Shown here in pieces: positions 1 to 8,093 of a DNA stretch of 64,000 bases. The stretch's first letter is position 1; each line of letters opens with the position of its first letter. Below the pieces are notes generated by a model. The model had not been told where the DNA came from and did no database searches. It saw only the letters and a program-made list of their open reading frames with translations. Origin of the DNA: Gleimia coleocanis DSM 15436 (GTDB lineage: Bacteria > Actinomycetota > Actinomycetes > Actinomycetales > Actinomycetaceae); the NCBI RefSeq assembly GCF_000159015.1, contig NZ_DS999543.1:62001-126000 (forward strand), read 5' to 3'. Both the position numbers and the translations under genes were made by a program.

Positions 1-39
1 GGGGATATGCTGGTTATGTACTGATTAAAGGAGTTACTG

Positions 40-738
40 ATGTCTTGGATTAATGGGAATCTGCTGGGATTCGACTTGGAAACCACGGGTGTGGATACGG
101 CGCGTGACCGGATTGTGACTGCATCTTATGAGGTTCGTTGTGGTTCTGAAGTTTTAGAACAGGTGACGCTGCTGTTTAACCCAGGCGTTGAGATTCCACA
201 GTCTGCGATTGATGTGCATGGGATTACCAATGAGCGCGCGCAGGCAGAGGGTTTGGATCCGCGGGTGGGTTTGGAACAGTTGGCAGCTAAGCTGGTTTCT
301 TACCTTTCCGAGGGCGCTCCACTGGTCGGTTTCAACGTGCAATTTGATGTCACCCTGTTGGAAAACGAGTTGCGTCGCTATGGTCTGCCCACGGTAGCTG
401 AGCGCTTAGGTGGCCGCTTCGCACCGATTGTTGATCCACTGGTTTTGGATCGCGAACTTGACCGCTGGCGTAAAGGTAAGCGTAAGCTGGTGGATCTTTT
501 AGAAGTCTATGGCATTGCAGTTGATCCGGATGAGCTCCACCAGTCTGATGTGGACGTTTCCATGACGTTGTCACTCCTACAAGCAATGGTGCGGAAGTAC
601 CCGCAACTAGACGAAAAGGGACTGCTGGAACTACACGATTTTGAGCGTGCTGCCCACCACCGCTGGGCAGTCAACTTCTCAAACTTCCTGGTATCCAAAG
701 GCAAAGCACCATTAGACACCTTAGAGTGGTTAGCGTAA
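40..738 (+). CDS. DnaQ-like 3'-5' exonuclease (DEDDh family)
   Basis: A 232-residue protein with the layout of the DnaQ/epsilon exonuclease superfamily, which removes nucleotides from 3' ends using two metal ions. Motif ExoI is visible as GFDLETTG (D12, E14), ExoII as GFNVQFDVTLLENEL near residue 100, and the ExoIII His/Asp pair as HQSDVDVSMTL near residues 165-175. It is a stand-alone exonuclease domain with no BRCT or helicase part, so it may be a proofreading-like subunit or a general DNA/RNA exonuclease. The ATG is preceded by an AAAGGAG ribosome binding site at good spacing. The next gene starts 12 bp after its stop, suggesting co-transcription with a protein of unrelated, AT-rich composition. 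The family is certain; the physiological role is not. Confidence 0.9.
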   Translation: MSWINGNLLGFDLETTGVDTARDRIVTASYEVRCGSEVLEQVTLLFNPGVEIPQSAIDVHGITNERAQAEGLDPRVGLEQLAAKLVSYLSEGAPLVGFNVQFDVTLLENELRRYGLPTVAERLGGRFAPIVDPLVLDRELDRWRKGKRKLVDLLEVYGIAVDPDELHQSDVDVSMTLSLLQAMVRKYPQLDEKGLLELHDFERAAHHRWAVNFSNFLVSKGKAPLDTLEWLA

Positions 739-750
739 AGGAGAGTCAAA

Positions 751-1590
751 ATGGCTAGTATTTATCATTACACAGATTTGAACGCGTTATTTAGCATTGT
801 TCATAACAAAGAATTATGGGCTTCAGATACCGAGTTTTTAAATGATGCAACTGAGATTAAGCATGCAATTAAGATGCTGCTTAATAAGGTTGACCCAGCG
901 AATAAGTATGATTCAGTAAATAGTGATCTTTTTGAATCATTAGAAATTCTGAAAGATGCGTTGGCTAGAAAATACCTCAGACTACCGTCCATTCCAGCTA
1001 ATATCCATAAAAAACTTGGACTTGAATCTGTGCCACAGATTATAAGTTTTAGTACTGAGGCAGATTCATTGTATATGTGGCGTAATTACGCTCGTGAAAA
1101 TGGAGTTTGTATAGAATTTGATGAAGATAAACTTCTTTTAGAACCCAAAGAACCTGAACCTTATAGGTTTGGTATTACACCTGTAGTGGAAGAAGTTATA
1201 TATGGTGATGTTTTTCCAGATAGTTTATTTCTGCAGATTCAAAACTCTTTGAAGTCGATAAAAGATCTGGCTGAGTTAGAGAATTATGTTTTTTTTGAGC
1301 TCACTCATTTATTGGCGAAAGTGAAACATGGGGCTTTTAGTTTGGAGAATGAAAAAAGACTTGTGTTGCGCACAACAAGTTGTCTTTTAACTCAAAATAT
1401 TAGAGTTGGTGCGCAGCATGCGGTTCCTTACATAGTATTTCCTTTTAGTCTAGATTCGATTATTTCAATAACAGTAGGTCCATCTCCCTTTAAACGAAGG
1501 AATATAATTGCACTGGACCGTTGGAAAAACACTCCAAGGGGATTAACAGCGCATATTGATATTCGTGAGTCTGCTATTCCGTATGTTTAA
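751..1590 (+). CDS. DUF2971 domain protein of unknown function
   Basis: A 279-residue protein opening with IYHYTDLNALFSIVHNKELWASDTEF (split here only in description), followed by LNDATE, the characteristic start of DUF2971 proteins. A second conserved block reads ISFSTEADSLYMWRNYA with GVCIEFD nearby. No signal peptide or membrane segment is visible, so it is probably cytoplasmic. The start is supported by AAAGGAG upstream. Its base composition and codon use are clearly more AT-rich than the exonuclease gene before it or guaB3 after it, which suggests recent acquisition. DUF2971 genes are often found in accessory regions, but no biochemical activity is assigned here. It lies just downstream of, and probably in one transcript with, the DnaQ-like exonuclease. 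Confidence 0.75.
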   Translation: MASIYHYTDLNALFSIVHNKELWASDTEFLNDATEIKHAIKMLLNKVDPANKYDSVNSDLFESLEILKDALARKYLRLPSIPANIHKKLGLESVPQIISFSTEADSLYMWRNYARENGVCIEFDEDKLLLEPKEPEPYRFGITPVVEEVIYGDVFPDSLFLQIQNSLKSIKDLAELENYVFFELTHLLAKVKHGAFSLENEKRLVLRTTSCLLTQNIRVGAQHAVPYIVFPFSLDSIISITVGPSPFKRRNIIALDRWKNTPRGLTAHIDIRESAIPYV

Positions 1591-1595
1591 ATGCA

Positions 1596-1635
1596 TTGTT
1601 GGTGCTTAGTAAAGGTATCTGCTAAGCACCAACAA
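1596..1635. terminator. Hairpin between convergent genes
   Basis: A perfect 14-bp inverted repeat (TTGTTGGTGCTTAG and its complement) with a 12-nt loop lies between the stop of the DUF2971 gene and the stop of the convergent DUF456 gene. It lacks a long T-tract but is well placed to act as a shared bidirectional terminator. Confidence 0.7.
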
Positions 1636-1639
1636 AGAA

Positions 1640-2128
1640 TCAGCCAAACGCTAAGAATAGGGAAACAATCGCCCAAGCTAACACTAACGCGAATGAAATG
1701 CTGAACTCGATAAGAACCGATACGCCCGTAGCCTTCAAAGTCGTAATTACAGAATCCTTCGCCTTAGCGTAGTCATTCAATCGAACGCCCTCGGCAACTG
1801 CCACGCTCAAAAGGAAACCAAGCGGCAAACCCACCACCGGAATCAAAAAGAAACCAGCGACCGCGCCCACGCCACCCAGCAACAAAGTCGAGTTCGGAAT
1901 ACCCGCATTCTTCAACTGCTTACCCGGAATCAGGAACTTTAAAACCATGGTTGCAATCAGCAAAACCGTGGAAAGCGCGAAGAAAACCCAGGCAGTGACA
2001 CCACCCAAGTAAATCGCCCAAATCAAGAAACCCACTAACAAAAACGGGGTAGACGGCCAAATCTGCACTAGCGCGCCAGTCACACCAACCGCCAGCAATA
2101 ACGCCACAATAATGTACATAAGAATCAT
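1640..2128 (-). CDS. DUF456 family membrane protein
   Basis: A 162-residue, very hydrophobic protein with about five predicted membrane segments. It has the glycine-rich pattern of DUF456 proteins: a first hydrophobic helix, then WPSTPFLLVGFLIWA, and GGVGAVAGFFLIPVVGLPLGFLL in the middle (given in short blocks). The family is widespread in bacteria without known function; some members contain glycine-zipper-like helices, as seen here in residues 84-110. It is transcribed alone, convergent with the DUF2971 gene. No ribosome binding site is striking. A transport or scaffold role would be a guess. Confidence 0.75.
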   Translation of the reverse strand: MILMYIIVALLLAVGVTGALVQIWPSTPFLLVGFLIWAIYLGGVTAWVFFALSTVLLIATMVLKFLIPGKQLKNAGIPNSTLLLGGVGAVAGFFLIPVVGLPLGFLLSVAVAEGVRLNDYAKAKDSVITTLKATGVSVLIEFSISFALVLAWAIVSLFLAFG

Positions 2129-2192
2129 ATTCTGAGTTTAGCTGGAATAATACTAGCTGGCGTCGCGAAGGATACACAGCGATTGGCGCAAA

Positions 2193-2286
2193 ATATACAG
2201 TTTTTTGGATAAAAGGTCTTTTAAACCACAATAATCGATGAAAACGGAAGAAAAATAGACAGTTTTTAGATAATTTAGACTCTTTT
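2193..2286. repeat. Two AT-rich ATAGACAGTTTTT-like motifs downstream of the DUF559-like gene
   Basis: Two related blocks start at 2193 (ATATACAGTTTTTTGG) and 2255 (ATAGACAGTTTTTAG). Each is followed about 10 bases later by a GTCT or AGACT element. Three more copies lie on the other side of the DUF559-like gene (3291-3432). Function unknown; they could be protein binding sites or remnants of a small repeat. Confidence 0.45.
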
Positions 2287-3256
2287 GAGCCTGCGCAGTT
2301 TAACCCCGAGTTTCTTAGCTAAAATCTCAGGAAAACTGGTCGACTGAATTTCGAAACTACTAACTCTAACCACCTTAAACCCGGATTGAGAGAAAAAAAG
2401 CCTCACGGGCTTTCTCTCTAGTAATATCCTCTGCTTTTGAATACTTACCATTACCATCAACCTCCAGAATGATATTCAAATCCGGCAAATAAAAGTCTGC
2501 AAAGAAAGTCTGGCCAGAGAAAGAAGCCGGAAACTGCGACTTGATAGTGGACACCCCCAGTTGCAATAAAGTTACCCGAGTAACTGATTCAGCTGCAGAC
2601 TCAGCGAAAGGGTCTAAAAGTTGAATTCGTCCTAGGACCCTTTTTAAATGTTTCTGCGGTAAATACTCTTTAGCAAGCGCCACCAAATCAGACTTAAAAT
2701 CAGAAAATCGCCCGGTAAGACTCTTCCGATTAAAACGGTTTCCAGAAATACGCAAACGTGCCAAAGCATCAGCTACAGTAAATGCTTCTAGAGGATCACT
2801 TTGGCAAAGGAAATCTAAAATAAGAAACTCAATATGTAGCGTTGGAAAACCAGCAATCTCAGTGAACGCTTGAGGTGGAAACTGACGATAGATGCGTTGA
2901 ACCTTTGTAGGAAACGGCGTAGCAAAACTACCGAAACCTTTATACACGCCAAAGTGCCCGCATTTCTTTGCAGTACTTGAAATCGTTATTAATCGGATGG
3001 TGTTTTGTAGCTTCCAAGTTGAAACGTTATAGAGACCAGCGGCGACAGAACCACTTACGAATAGAGCTTTCTGAGAACGCTCGATGTTTAAACGTGTAAG
3101 CGTAGCTAACGCTGCTTGATGTATTTCCCAAGGAGTAGCCTCCCGCGGGAACTCTAAGGTCAGAGTTTTCGTAACCTGCAGTCTCTTTAGATAGGAGCTT
3201 TCTGAAAAGCTTTTCTGTTCATTCTGCCTGTTTAAGGTTATCCATTGGTACTTCAT
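2275..3256 (-). pseudogene. DUF559-type endonuclease-like protein, frameshifted in a T7 tract
   Basis: The intact frame runs from the ATG at 3256 and stops at 2375 after 293 residues. It breaks inside a C-terminal nuclease-like domain: FFADFYLPDLNIILEVDGNGKY, then REKAREAFF. The expected continuation (SQSGFKVVRVSSFEI) is present in another frame down to 2275. The shift falls at seven consecutive A on the plus strand (T7 in the gene, 2393-2399); removing one T restores the domain. The D...E-x-D pattern fits the DUF559/Vsr-like PD-(D/E)XK fold often fused in actinobacteria to an AbiEi-like N-terminal region. It may be a true pseudogene, a phase-variable gene switched off, or a sequencing error in the homopolymer. 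It is flanked on both sides by repeated ATAGAC-type motifs. Confidence 0.75.
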
Positions 3257-3290
3257 GATGAGTAGTTTATTGTGAGCAACGGTGAGGTTA

Positions 3291-3432
3291 ATAGATAGTT
3301 TTTAGTTCTGTGGATAACTTTTGAATGTAGTAAGTGTTTTTTAAACAGTTTTTTATGAAAAGAGTCTAAAAAATTAGAAAGTTCAGAGAAAGTTAGCGTT
3401 AAATAGACTGTTTTTGGAAGTAATTGTCTATT
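3291..3432. repeat. Three ATAGAC-T-tract motifs upstream of guaB3
   Basis: Copies begin at about 3291 (ATAGATAGTTTTTAG), 3342 (TAAACAGTTTTTTATG) and 3403 (ATAGACTGTTTTTGG). The last is a clean inverted repeat, ATAGAC (3403-3408) and GTCTAT (3426-3431) with a 17-bp gap, and ends about 40 bp upstream of the guaB3 -10 box. They lie in the divergent intergenic region between the DUF559-like gene and guaB3, so they could be operator sites for either. Confidence 0.45.
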
Positions 3433-3473
3433 AAGACTTCGAAGAAGCACAGTTCGATACAGCAGGACCGCGC

Positions 3474-3485
3474 TACACTGTAAAT
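3474..3485 (+). promoter_or_regulatory. Probable -10 box of guaB3 (leaderless transcript)
   Basis: TACACT at 3474-3479 ends only 6 bp before the ATG of guaB3 and no ribosome binding site is visible, so transcription would begin at or next to the start codon. No convincing -35 box was found. Confidence 0.4.
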
Positions 3486-4610
3486 ATGACTTACGAGATT
3501 GAAATCGGACGCGGAAAACGAGCCCGCCGCGCTTACACTCTAGACGACATTGCCCTAATTCCTGCGAAGCGTACGCGCGACCCAGAGGACGTGAACATTT
3601 CCTGGCAGATTGATGCCTACCACGTGGAAACACCAATCATGGGTGCTCCAATGGATTCGACAATGAGCCCGGAAACCGCTATAAAACTAGGTAAACTAGG
3701 TGGTATTGGCGTATTGGATTTAGAGGGTTTATGGACACGCTATGAGGATCCTACCCCAATCTTTGAAGAGATTCGTTCATTACCCGCAGATGCTTCTAAT
3801 ACTCGTTTACAGCAGATTTATTCTGAGCCGATTAAACGTGAGCTGATCAGCCAGCGTTTAGCCGAAATCCGTGACGCTGGTGTTGTTGTAGCAGGTAAAC
3901 TAAGCCCGCAGCGCACCCAGAAGTATTGGAAAGACGTGGTAGATGCGGGTGTGGATATTTTCGTGATCCGCGGTACTACGGTGTCTGCCGAACACGTATC
4001 TTCTAAAGCGCAGCCGTTAAATTTGAAGCGTTTTATTTACGAGCTGGATGTGCCAGTGATCGTGGGTGGCGTAGCGACATACACGGCGGCTCTACATTTG
4101 ATGCGTACAGGGGCAGCGGGTGTGCTGGTTGGTTTCGGCGGTTCAGCAGCACATTCTACACGACGCCTGCTGGGTATTCATGCGCCGATGGCAACGGCGA
4201 TTGCGGACGTGGCAGCTGCTCGACGCGATTATTTAGATGAGTCCGGAGGGCGGTACGTGCACGTTATCGCTGATGGTTCTGTAGGTCGTACCGGTGATTT
4301 ACCTAAGGCGATTGGTTGTGGCGCGGACGCGGTAATGTTGGGCGCTGCTCTGGCTCGTGCGACGGATGTTCCTGGTGGGGGCTGGCACTGGGGGTCCGAG
4401 GCTTATCACCCAGAGTTGCCTCGTGGGCACCGTGCGGAAGTTGGAACCGTGGGTACTTTGGAAGAAATCATGCATGGCCCATCCTCACGAGCTGACGGTA
4501 CCGTGAACTTCCTAGGGTCTTTGAAACGCACTATGGCGTCTACGGGTTATTCGGAACTAAAAGACCTGCAGCGCGTAGACATGGTAGTTTCACCTTATAG
4601 TCCAGAATAA
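3486..4610 (+). CDS. guaB3: GuaB3 family IMP dehydrogenase-related protein
   Basis: A 374-residue protein matching the actinobacterial GuaB3 type: the start EIGRGKRARRAYTLDDIALIP, PIMGAPMDST for substrate contact, VIVGGVATYTAALHLMRTGAAGVLVG for the flavodoxin-like barrel phosphate region, and a C-terminal HAEVGT-type segment (RAEVGTVGTLEEIMHGPSS). GuaB3 proteins share the TIM-barrel of IMP dehydrogenase/GMP reductase but lack the CBS domains, as here. Their exact reaction has long been uncertain; they sit in guanine nucleotide metabolism. guaA lies 30 kb away in the same window. No Shine-Dalgarno sequence is visible, consistent with a leaderless mRNA. The next gene starts 5 bp after the stop, so both are likely co-transcribed. 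Confidence 0.92.
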   Translation: MTYEIEIGRGKRARRAYTLDDIALIPAKRTRDPEDVNISWQIDAYHVETPIMGAPMDSTMSPETAIKLGKLGGIGVLDLEGLWTRYEDPTPIFEEIRSLPADASNTRLQQIYSEPIKRELISQRLAEIRDAGVVVAGKLSPQRTQKYWKDVVDAGVDIFVIRGTTVSAEHVSSKAQPLNLKRFIYELDVPVIVGGVATYTAALHLMRTGAAGVLVGFGGSAAHSTRRLLGIHAPMATAIADVAAARRDYLDESGGRYVHVIADGSVGRTGDLPKAIGCGADAVMLGAALARATDVPGGGWHWGSEAYHPELPRGHRAEVGTVGTLEEIMHGPSSRADGTVNFLGSLKRTMASTGYSELKDLQRVDMVVSPYSPE

Positions 4611-4614
4611 TTCT

Positions 4615-5553
4615 GTGACAGTAATTGTAGTTTCAGGGGCGTCGGGGCTGATAGGACGGGCGCTGGTGGACGAGCTGCTAGCCGCAGGCTACGCAGTGAG
4701 GAAACTCGTGCGCCGGACAAACACCGACAGCCACGGTAAGTGGGAAACCTCAGCTTGCGATAATGCCAATGCTGAACAACGAGTACGCGAATACTACTGG
4801 AACCCCGCAACAGGGGAAATCGACTTAAAAGTTTTCGACACCGAAAACCAACAGCCAGTTGAAGCCGTCATCTGCCTCAACGGAGCTGGAATCGCAGATA
4901 AACCCTGGACGCGCTCGCGGAAACACCTCTTAGAAACCTCACGCATTCAACCCGTCCGAACCTTAGTTAAAGCCTTCAACGCCTTACCTGAGACAGACCG
5001 CCCTCGGAAATTTTTAAGTGCCTCAGCTGTGGGAATCTACGGGGCAAATGCCAGCAATGCAAATCAAGAACTGTCTGAAACTGTGGCAACTGGCACTGAC
5101 TTTTTAGCGCAGCTTTGCCGGAAGTGGGAGGCAGAAGCTAACCTTGCACACGAACTTGGCGTTCAGACAATAAACCTGCGTACCGGGCTGGTGCTTGCCG
5201 AAAATGGTGGGCTACTCAAAGCCTTTCGCACGCTTTATAAGTATGGGTTGGGCGCGCAGCTCGGCGACGGTGAAAACTGGATGCCAACTATTGCCCTCAA
5301 AGACTACGTGCGGGCAGTCCTGCACATCTTAAAACACTCAGAAATCAGCGGGTCAGTGAACCTAGTCGGCCCGCAGCCGATTAAAGCCAAGGACCTCCAT
5401 GCTCGCCTGGCGCGGGAAATGAACCGACCAAAATGGCTGAAAATTCCGCAAATCCTGCTGAACTATGCGCCGGAACAAGTGAAGCTCCTAGCGTTAGCGA
5501 ACCAGCGGGTAGTTCCACAAAAACTGCTGGACACGGGGTTTACATTCAGGTGA
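4615..5553 (+). CDS. TIGR01777 / SDR39U1-like NAD-dependent epimerase
   Basis: A 312-residue atypical short-chain dehydrogenase/reductase with an N-terminal Rossmann motif, VVSGASGLIGRALVDELL, directly after a GTG start. Family signatures are YYWNPATGEID, ICLNGAGIADKPW (the conserved NLAGAxI...RW region), SASAVGIYGA and a C-terminal region ending in a DTGFTFR motif, typical of this family (members are often annotated as cell division inhibitor SulA-like or YfcH). The cofactor is expected to be NAD(P)H; the substrate is unknown. It follows guaB3 by 5 bp with no separate promoter visible. Length matches the family. Confidence 0.88.
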   Translation: MTVIVVSGASGLIGRALVDELLAAGYAVRKLVRRTNTDSHGKWETSACDNANAEQRVREYYWNPATGEIDLKVFDTENQQPVEAVICLNGAGIADKPWTRSRKHLLETSRIQPVRTLVKAFNALPETDRPRKFLSASAVGIYGANASNANQELSETVATGTDFLAQLCRKWEAEANLAHELGVQTINLRTGLVLAENGGLLKAFRTLYKYGLGAQLGDGENWMPTIALKDYVRAVLHILKHSEISGSVNLVGPQPIKAKDLHARLAREMNRPKWLKIPQILLNYAPEQVKLLALANQRVVPQKLLDTGFTFR

Positions 5554-5592
5554 CAATAGAGCTAACACTGCAAAACGACACTTAGGTAAAAG

Positions 5593-6696
5593 ATGAAATC
5601 ATTAGGCGCGAAAAAACTGGCGATTGTTCTGGGGTTTGTCTTGGCGGTTGGCGGATACGCAGCACTTCAAGGACCAGCGCAGTTACACTACCACAACGTT
5701 CGCAGTACGATTTCAAACTATTGTAGTGAGGATCTTTCAACGACCGTTTTTGACACTTACTTGTCGCAAGCCTGGTATGACAATAAGCATCGTCCAGGTA
5801 CAGACGCTAATGAACACATGGCGAGCCAGATTCGTGAAGAATGTGCGCAGGCTCCGGGATTCCAGCTGTGGGTAAGTGAGCTGGATCAGATTGGAACTAA
5901 CGAGAGTGCGAGCAGGTTGAGTAACTGGGTGTCTGAGTTTCATAAGCAACAGGACGAAGCCTATGCTTACGCGGAGTTCTCTTATGCTTACATGCAGTAC
6001 CAGTTCGCTAAGAAAGCGGTGCTTTTTCCAGCCATGCGTTTGACGCCGATTGATTTAGGCTTTGCTCCACATGAAGATTTGGACATCTTAGAAAATGGTT
6101 TTGAGTCGATTCTTAACATCGGTGGAGTGGATGCCGGTGGTGTACTGGCTTCTGCTGAGCAGGCGCGTGAAAAGATTGCGGTGATTCAGCAGAAGGTGCG
6201 TGAATCTGAGGTGGGTCCAGAGATGGAAGATTTGCTGAAGGCACTGGACCCGGTTTACCCGGTTGCTGACCCGGCTAAGTCTCAGGGGTTGCTGCCATTC
6301 TTCCTGCCTGAGCGTTTTGAGATGCCTGAAGGGGATGCGTATGCTCAGGCTCGCCCGCAGTTCCAGAATGGGTTGAAGTTTGACCGGGTGGAGACTCAGG
6401 ATTATAGGCATCCGGTGGTTTTCTATTCCGGTTTTGGCAGTGGTAGCGTGGCTTTTTCTCAAGTTGAGCAGACCCCGCAGGATTTTATCCTTGAGTTGCG
6501 TCGTAACTATGATTATTTGCCGATTCCGTCTGGCTATGGGAACGAGTATTGTGTGTATGCGGAGAGTGAGAGCGCTTGCTGGCTGCCGGCTGCGGATGGC
6601 AGGTATTTCCGCGCAAAGTTGCAAGGTAGTTTAAGTTCGGCTGAGTCGCGCGCGGCTTTGCAGGGCTGGATGCGGATGGTTGCGGAAGGCAAGTAG
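5593..6696 (+). CDS. Membrane-anchored extracellular protein of unknown function
   Basis: A 367-residue protein that I do not recognise. It begins with a short basic stretch and a hydrophobic helix (residues 8-25, LAIVLGFVLAVGGYAAL), so it is an N-terminally anchored or secreted protein. No lipobox is present. The rest is soluble, rich in acidic residues and aromatic amino acids, with paired cysteines near residues 43/79 and 319/329 that could form extracytoplasmic disulfides (positions approximate). It sits 39 bp after the epimerase gene and is probably the last gene of that transcript. No catalytic motif is visible. Confidence 0.75.
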   Translation: MKSLGAKKLAIVLGFVLAVGGYAALQGPAQLHYHNVRSTISNYCSEDLSTTVFDTYLSQAWYDNKHRPGTDANEHMASQIREECAQAPGFQLWVSELDQIGTNESASRLSNWVSEFHKQQDEAYAYAEFSYAYMQYQFAKKAVLFPAMRLTPIDLGFAPHEDLDILENGFESILNIGGVDAGGVLASAEQAREKIAVIQQKVRESEVGPEMEDLLKALDPVYPVADPAKSQGLLPFFLPERFEMPEGDAYAQARPQFQNGLKFDRVETQDYRHPVVFYSGFGSGSVAFSQVEQTPQDFILELRRNYDYLPIPSGYGNEYCVYAESESACWLPAADGRYFRAKLQGSLSSAESRAALQGWMRMVAEGK

Positions 6697-6783
6697 TTTT
6701 CTGTAGAGATTTTCGAGGGCGGTTTGCTGGGTGTTTTACTTGCCTGGTGGCGTCCACCCCACCAAAACCTTTACAATAGTGGT

Positions 6784-6795
6784 GCACATATGTGC
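6784..6795. promoter_or_regulatory. Operator-like palindrome before the deoxyribose regulator
   Basis: GCACATATGTGC, a perfect 12-bp palindrome, lies about 52 bp upstream of the regulator start. The same core recurs at 7913-7926 and partly at 8032-8045 before deoC, suggesting autoregulation by the SorC/DeoR-type protein encoded next to it. Confidence 0.65.
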
Positions 6796-6847
6796 CCAAT
6801 GGGTGGCTGTTGAAACAGCTACAACGCACTTGAGTAAAGGGAAGTCG

Positions 6848-7828
6848 GTGACGACGATGCCAGGGAAAGCCCTTGGAATGAATACTTCAGCAACGCTGCT
6901 GTCTCATAAGGATATTCAGTCTATCGACGCCGCTAAACTCTATTACTCGGGCATGAGTCAGCAAGAAGTTGCTGATACACTGCATCTTTCTCGCCCTACA
7001 ATTTCGAAGCTACTTTCGCATGCCCAAGAGAAAGGTTTTGTGCGTATTACCGTGCATGATCCGCGTACGGAGGATCAGGCTTTACAAGAGCGTTTAATCC
7101 AGCGTTTCGGTTTGAGTGATGTGCGGGTGGTTTTCCCTGGTACTGCTGATCGTCAGAAAGTTAATGAGTCTTTGGGGCGGGCTGCTGCGGATTTGTTGAC
7201 TTCGTTGGTGGCTGAGGGGGATACGATTGGGGTGGCTTGGTCGCGTACGGTTGAGGCGATGAGTCGTGCTTTGGTGAAAACTCCGCGTCGTAATGTGAAG
7301 GTTGTGCAGATCCGCGGTGGCGTGGGTGCTGCAGAGACGGGTTTTTCTGAGATTTCGACGATTAATCGTTTTGCAGAGGCTTTTGAGGGTGAGCCGCATA
7401 TGTTGGCTTTGCCGACGGTTTTTGAGACTGTGCAGGTGAAGACGGCGGTTGAGAAGGAACGTCAGGTGGTTGAGGTTCTGGAGATGGGTCGTACGGCGCG
7501 TTTCGCGGTTTTCACGGTGGGTGAGGTTAGTTCGGATGCTTATATGATGCAGCTTTCTGCGTTACGTCCGGAGGAGCGTGAGTTGTTGTTGCAGCGTAGT
7601 TGTGGTGATATTTGTTCACGTTTTGTGGATGGTAAGGGGCGTATTTGTTTGCCCGATTTGAATTCGCGTACGGTGAGTATTTCTTTGCCGCATTTGCGTC
7701 GGGTTCCGCAGAAGTTGTTGGTTGTTGGTGGGGAAGAGAAAGCGGAGATTGCGAAGGTGGCGCTTAGCTATGGTTATGTGAGCCATTTGGTGATTGATGC
7801 GGCTACGGCGATGGCAATTTTGGATTAG
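6848..7828 (+). CDS. SorC/DeoR-type sugar-binding transcriptional regulator
   Basis: A helix-turn-helix (SQQEVADTLHLSRPTISKLL, near residues 38-57) followed by the sugar-phosphate sensing domain of the SorC family: RFGLSDVRVV, IGVAWSRTVEAM, VVQIRGGVG and AVFTVGEV. The B. subtilis deoxyribonucleoside regulator DeoR belongs to this family. The GTG at 6848 is preferred because AAAGGGA lies 5-6 bp upstream; an ATG at 6857 is possible, and longer in-frame extensions would run through the GCACATATGTGC operator. The gene is followed by deoC and three further deoxyribose genes, so it probably represses them until a deoxyribose phosphate binds. The three palindromes in this region are the likely binding sites. 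Confidence 0.88.
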   Translation: MTTMPGKALGMNTSATLLSHKDIQSIDAAKLYYSGMSQQEVADTLHLSRPTISKLLSHAQEKGFVRITVHDPRTEDQALQERLIQRFGLSDVRVVFPGTADRQKVNESLGRAAADLLTSLVAEGDTIGVAWSRTVEAMSRALVKTPRRNVKVVQIRGGVGAAETGFSEISTINRFAEAFEGEPHMLALPTVFETVQVKTAVEKERQVVEVLEMGRTARFAVFTVGEVSSDAYMMQLSALRPEERELLLQRSCGDICSRFVDGKGRICLPDLNSRTVSISLPHLRRVPQKLLVVGGEEKAEIAKVALSYGYVSHLVIDAATAMAILD

Positions 7829-7912
7829 TTGTTGGTTTTGTTTTTCGAGGGCGGATAGTCCTACTTAAATTTTTTTTAAATGGTGATCTTTGAGGGCTAT
7901 CTGCCACAAACT

Positions 7913-7926
7913 GGCACATATGTGCC
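7913..7926. promoter_or_regulatory. Operator-like palindrome upstream of the deo promoter
   Basis: GGCACATATGTGCC is a perfect 14-bp palindrome located 9 bp upstream of the -35 box of the deo operon. It shares its core with the site before the regulator gene. Confidence 0.7.
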
Positions 7927-7935
7927 TAGAATTAA

Positions 7936-7964
7936 TTGACAAACGTAAAAGTAGAGCGTAGTTT
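7936..7964 (+). promoter_or_regulatory. Predicted promoter of the deoxyribose operon
   Basis: TTGACA at 7936-7941 and TAGTTT at 7959-7964 are separated by 17 bp. The 130-bp leader to deoC contains a further partial operator. The palindromes flank the promoter, with centres about 119 bp apart. Confidence 0.55.
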
Positions 7965-8031
7965 TAGAGTATCGCAACTCACAAAAGCGTTGTGCATTCG
8001 GGTTGCGCGCTAGAAACTCATTAAAAATACA

Positions 8032-8045
8032 GGCACAAATGTAAA
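8032..8045. promoter_or_regulatory. Degenerate second operator in the deo leader
   Basis: GGCACAAATGTAAA matches the palindrome at 7913 at 10 of 14 positions, with an intact left half. It lies downstream of the promoter, a placement suited to repression by DNA looping or roadblock. Confidence 0.4.
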
Positions 8046-8093
8046 AAATGAGCTGATAGCAAAACCGTATTCGACGAAGGAGTCCGAACACTC

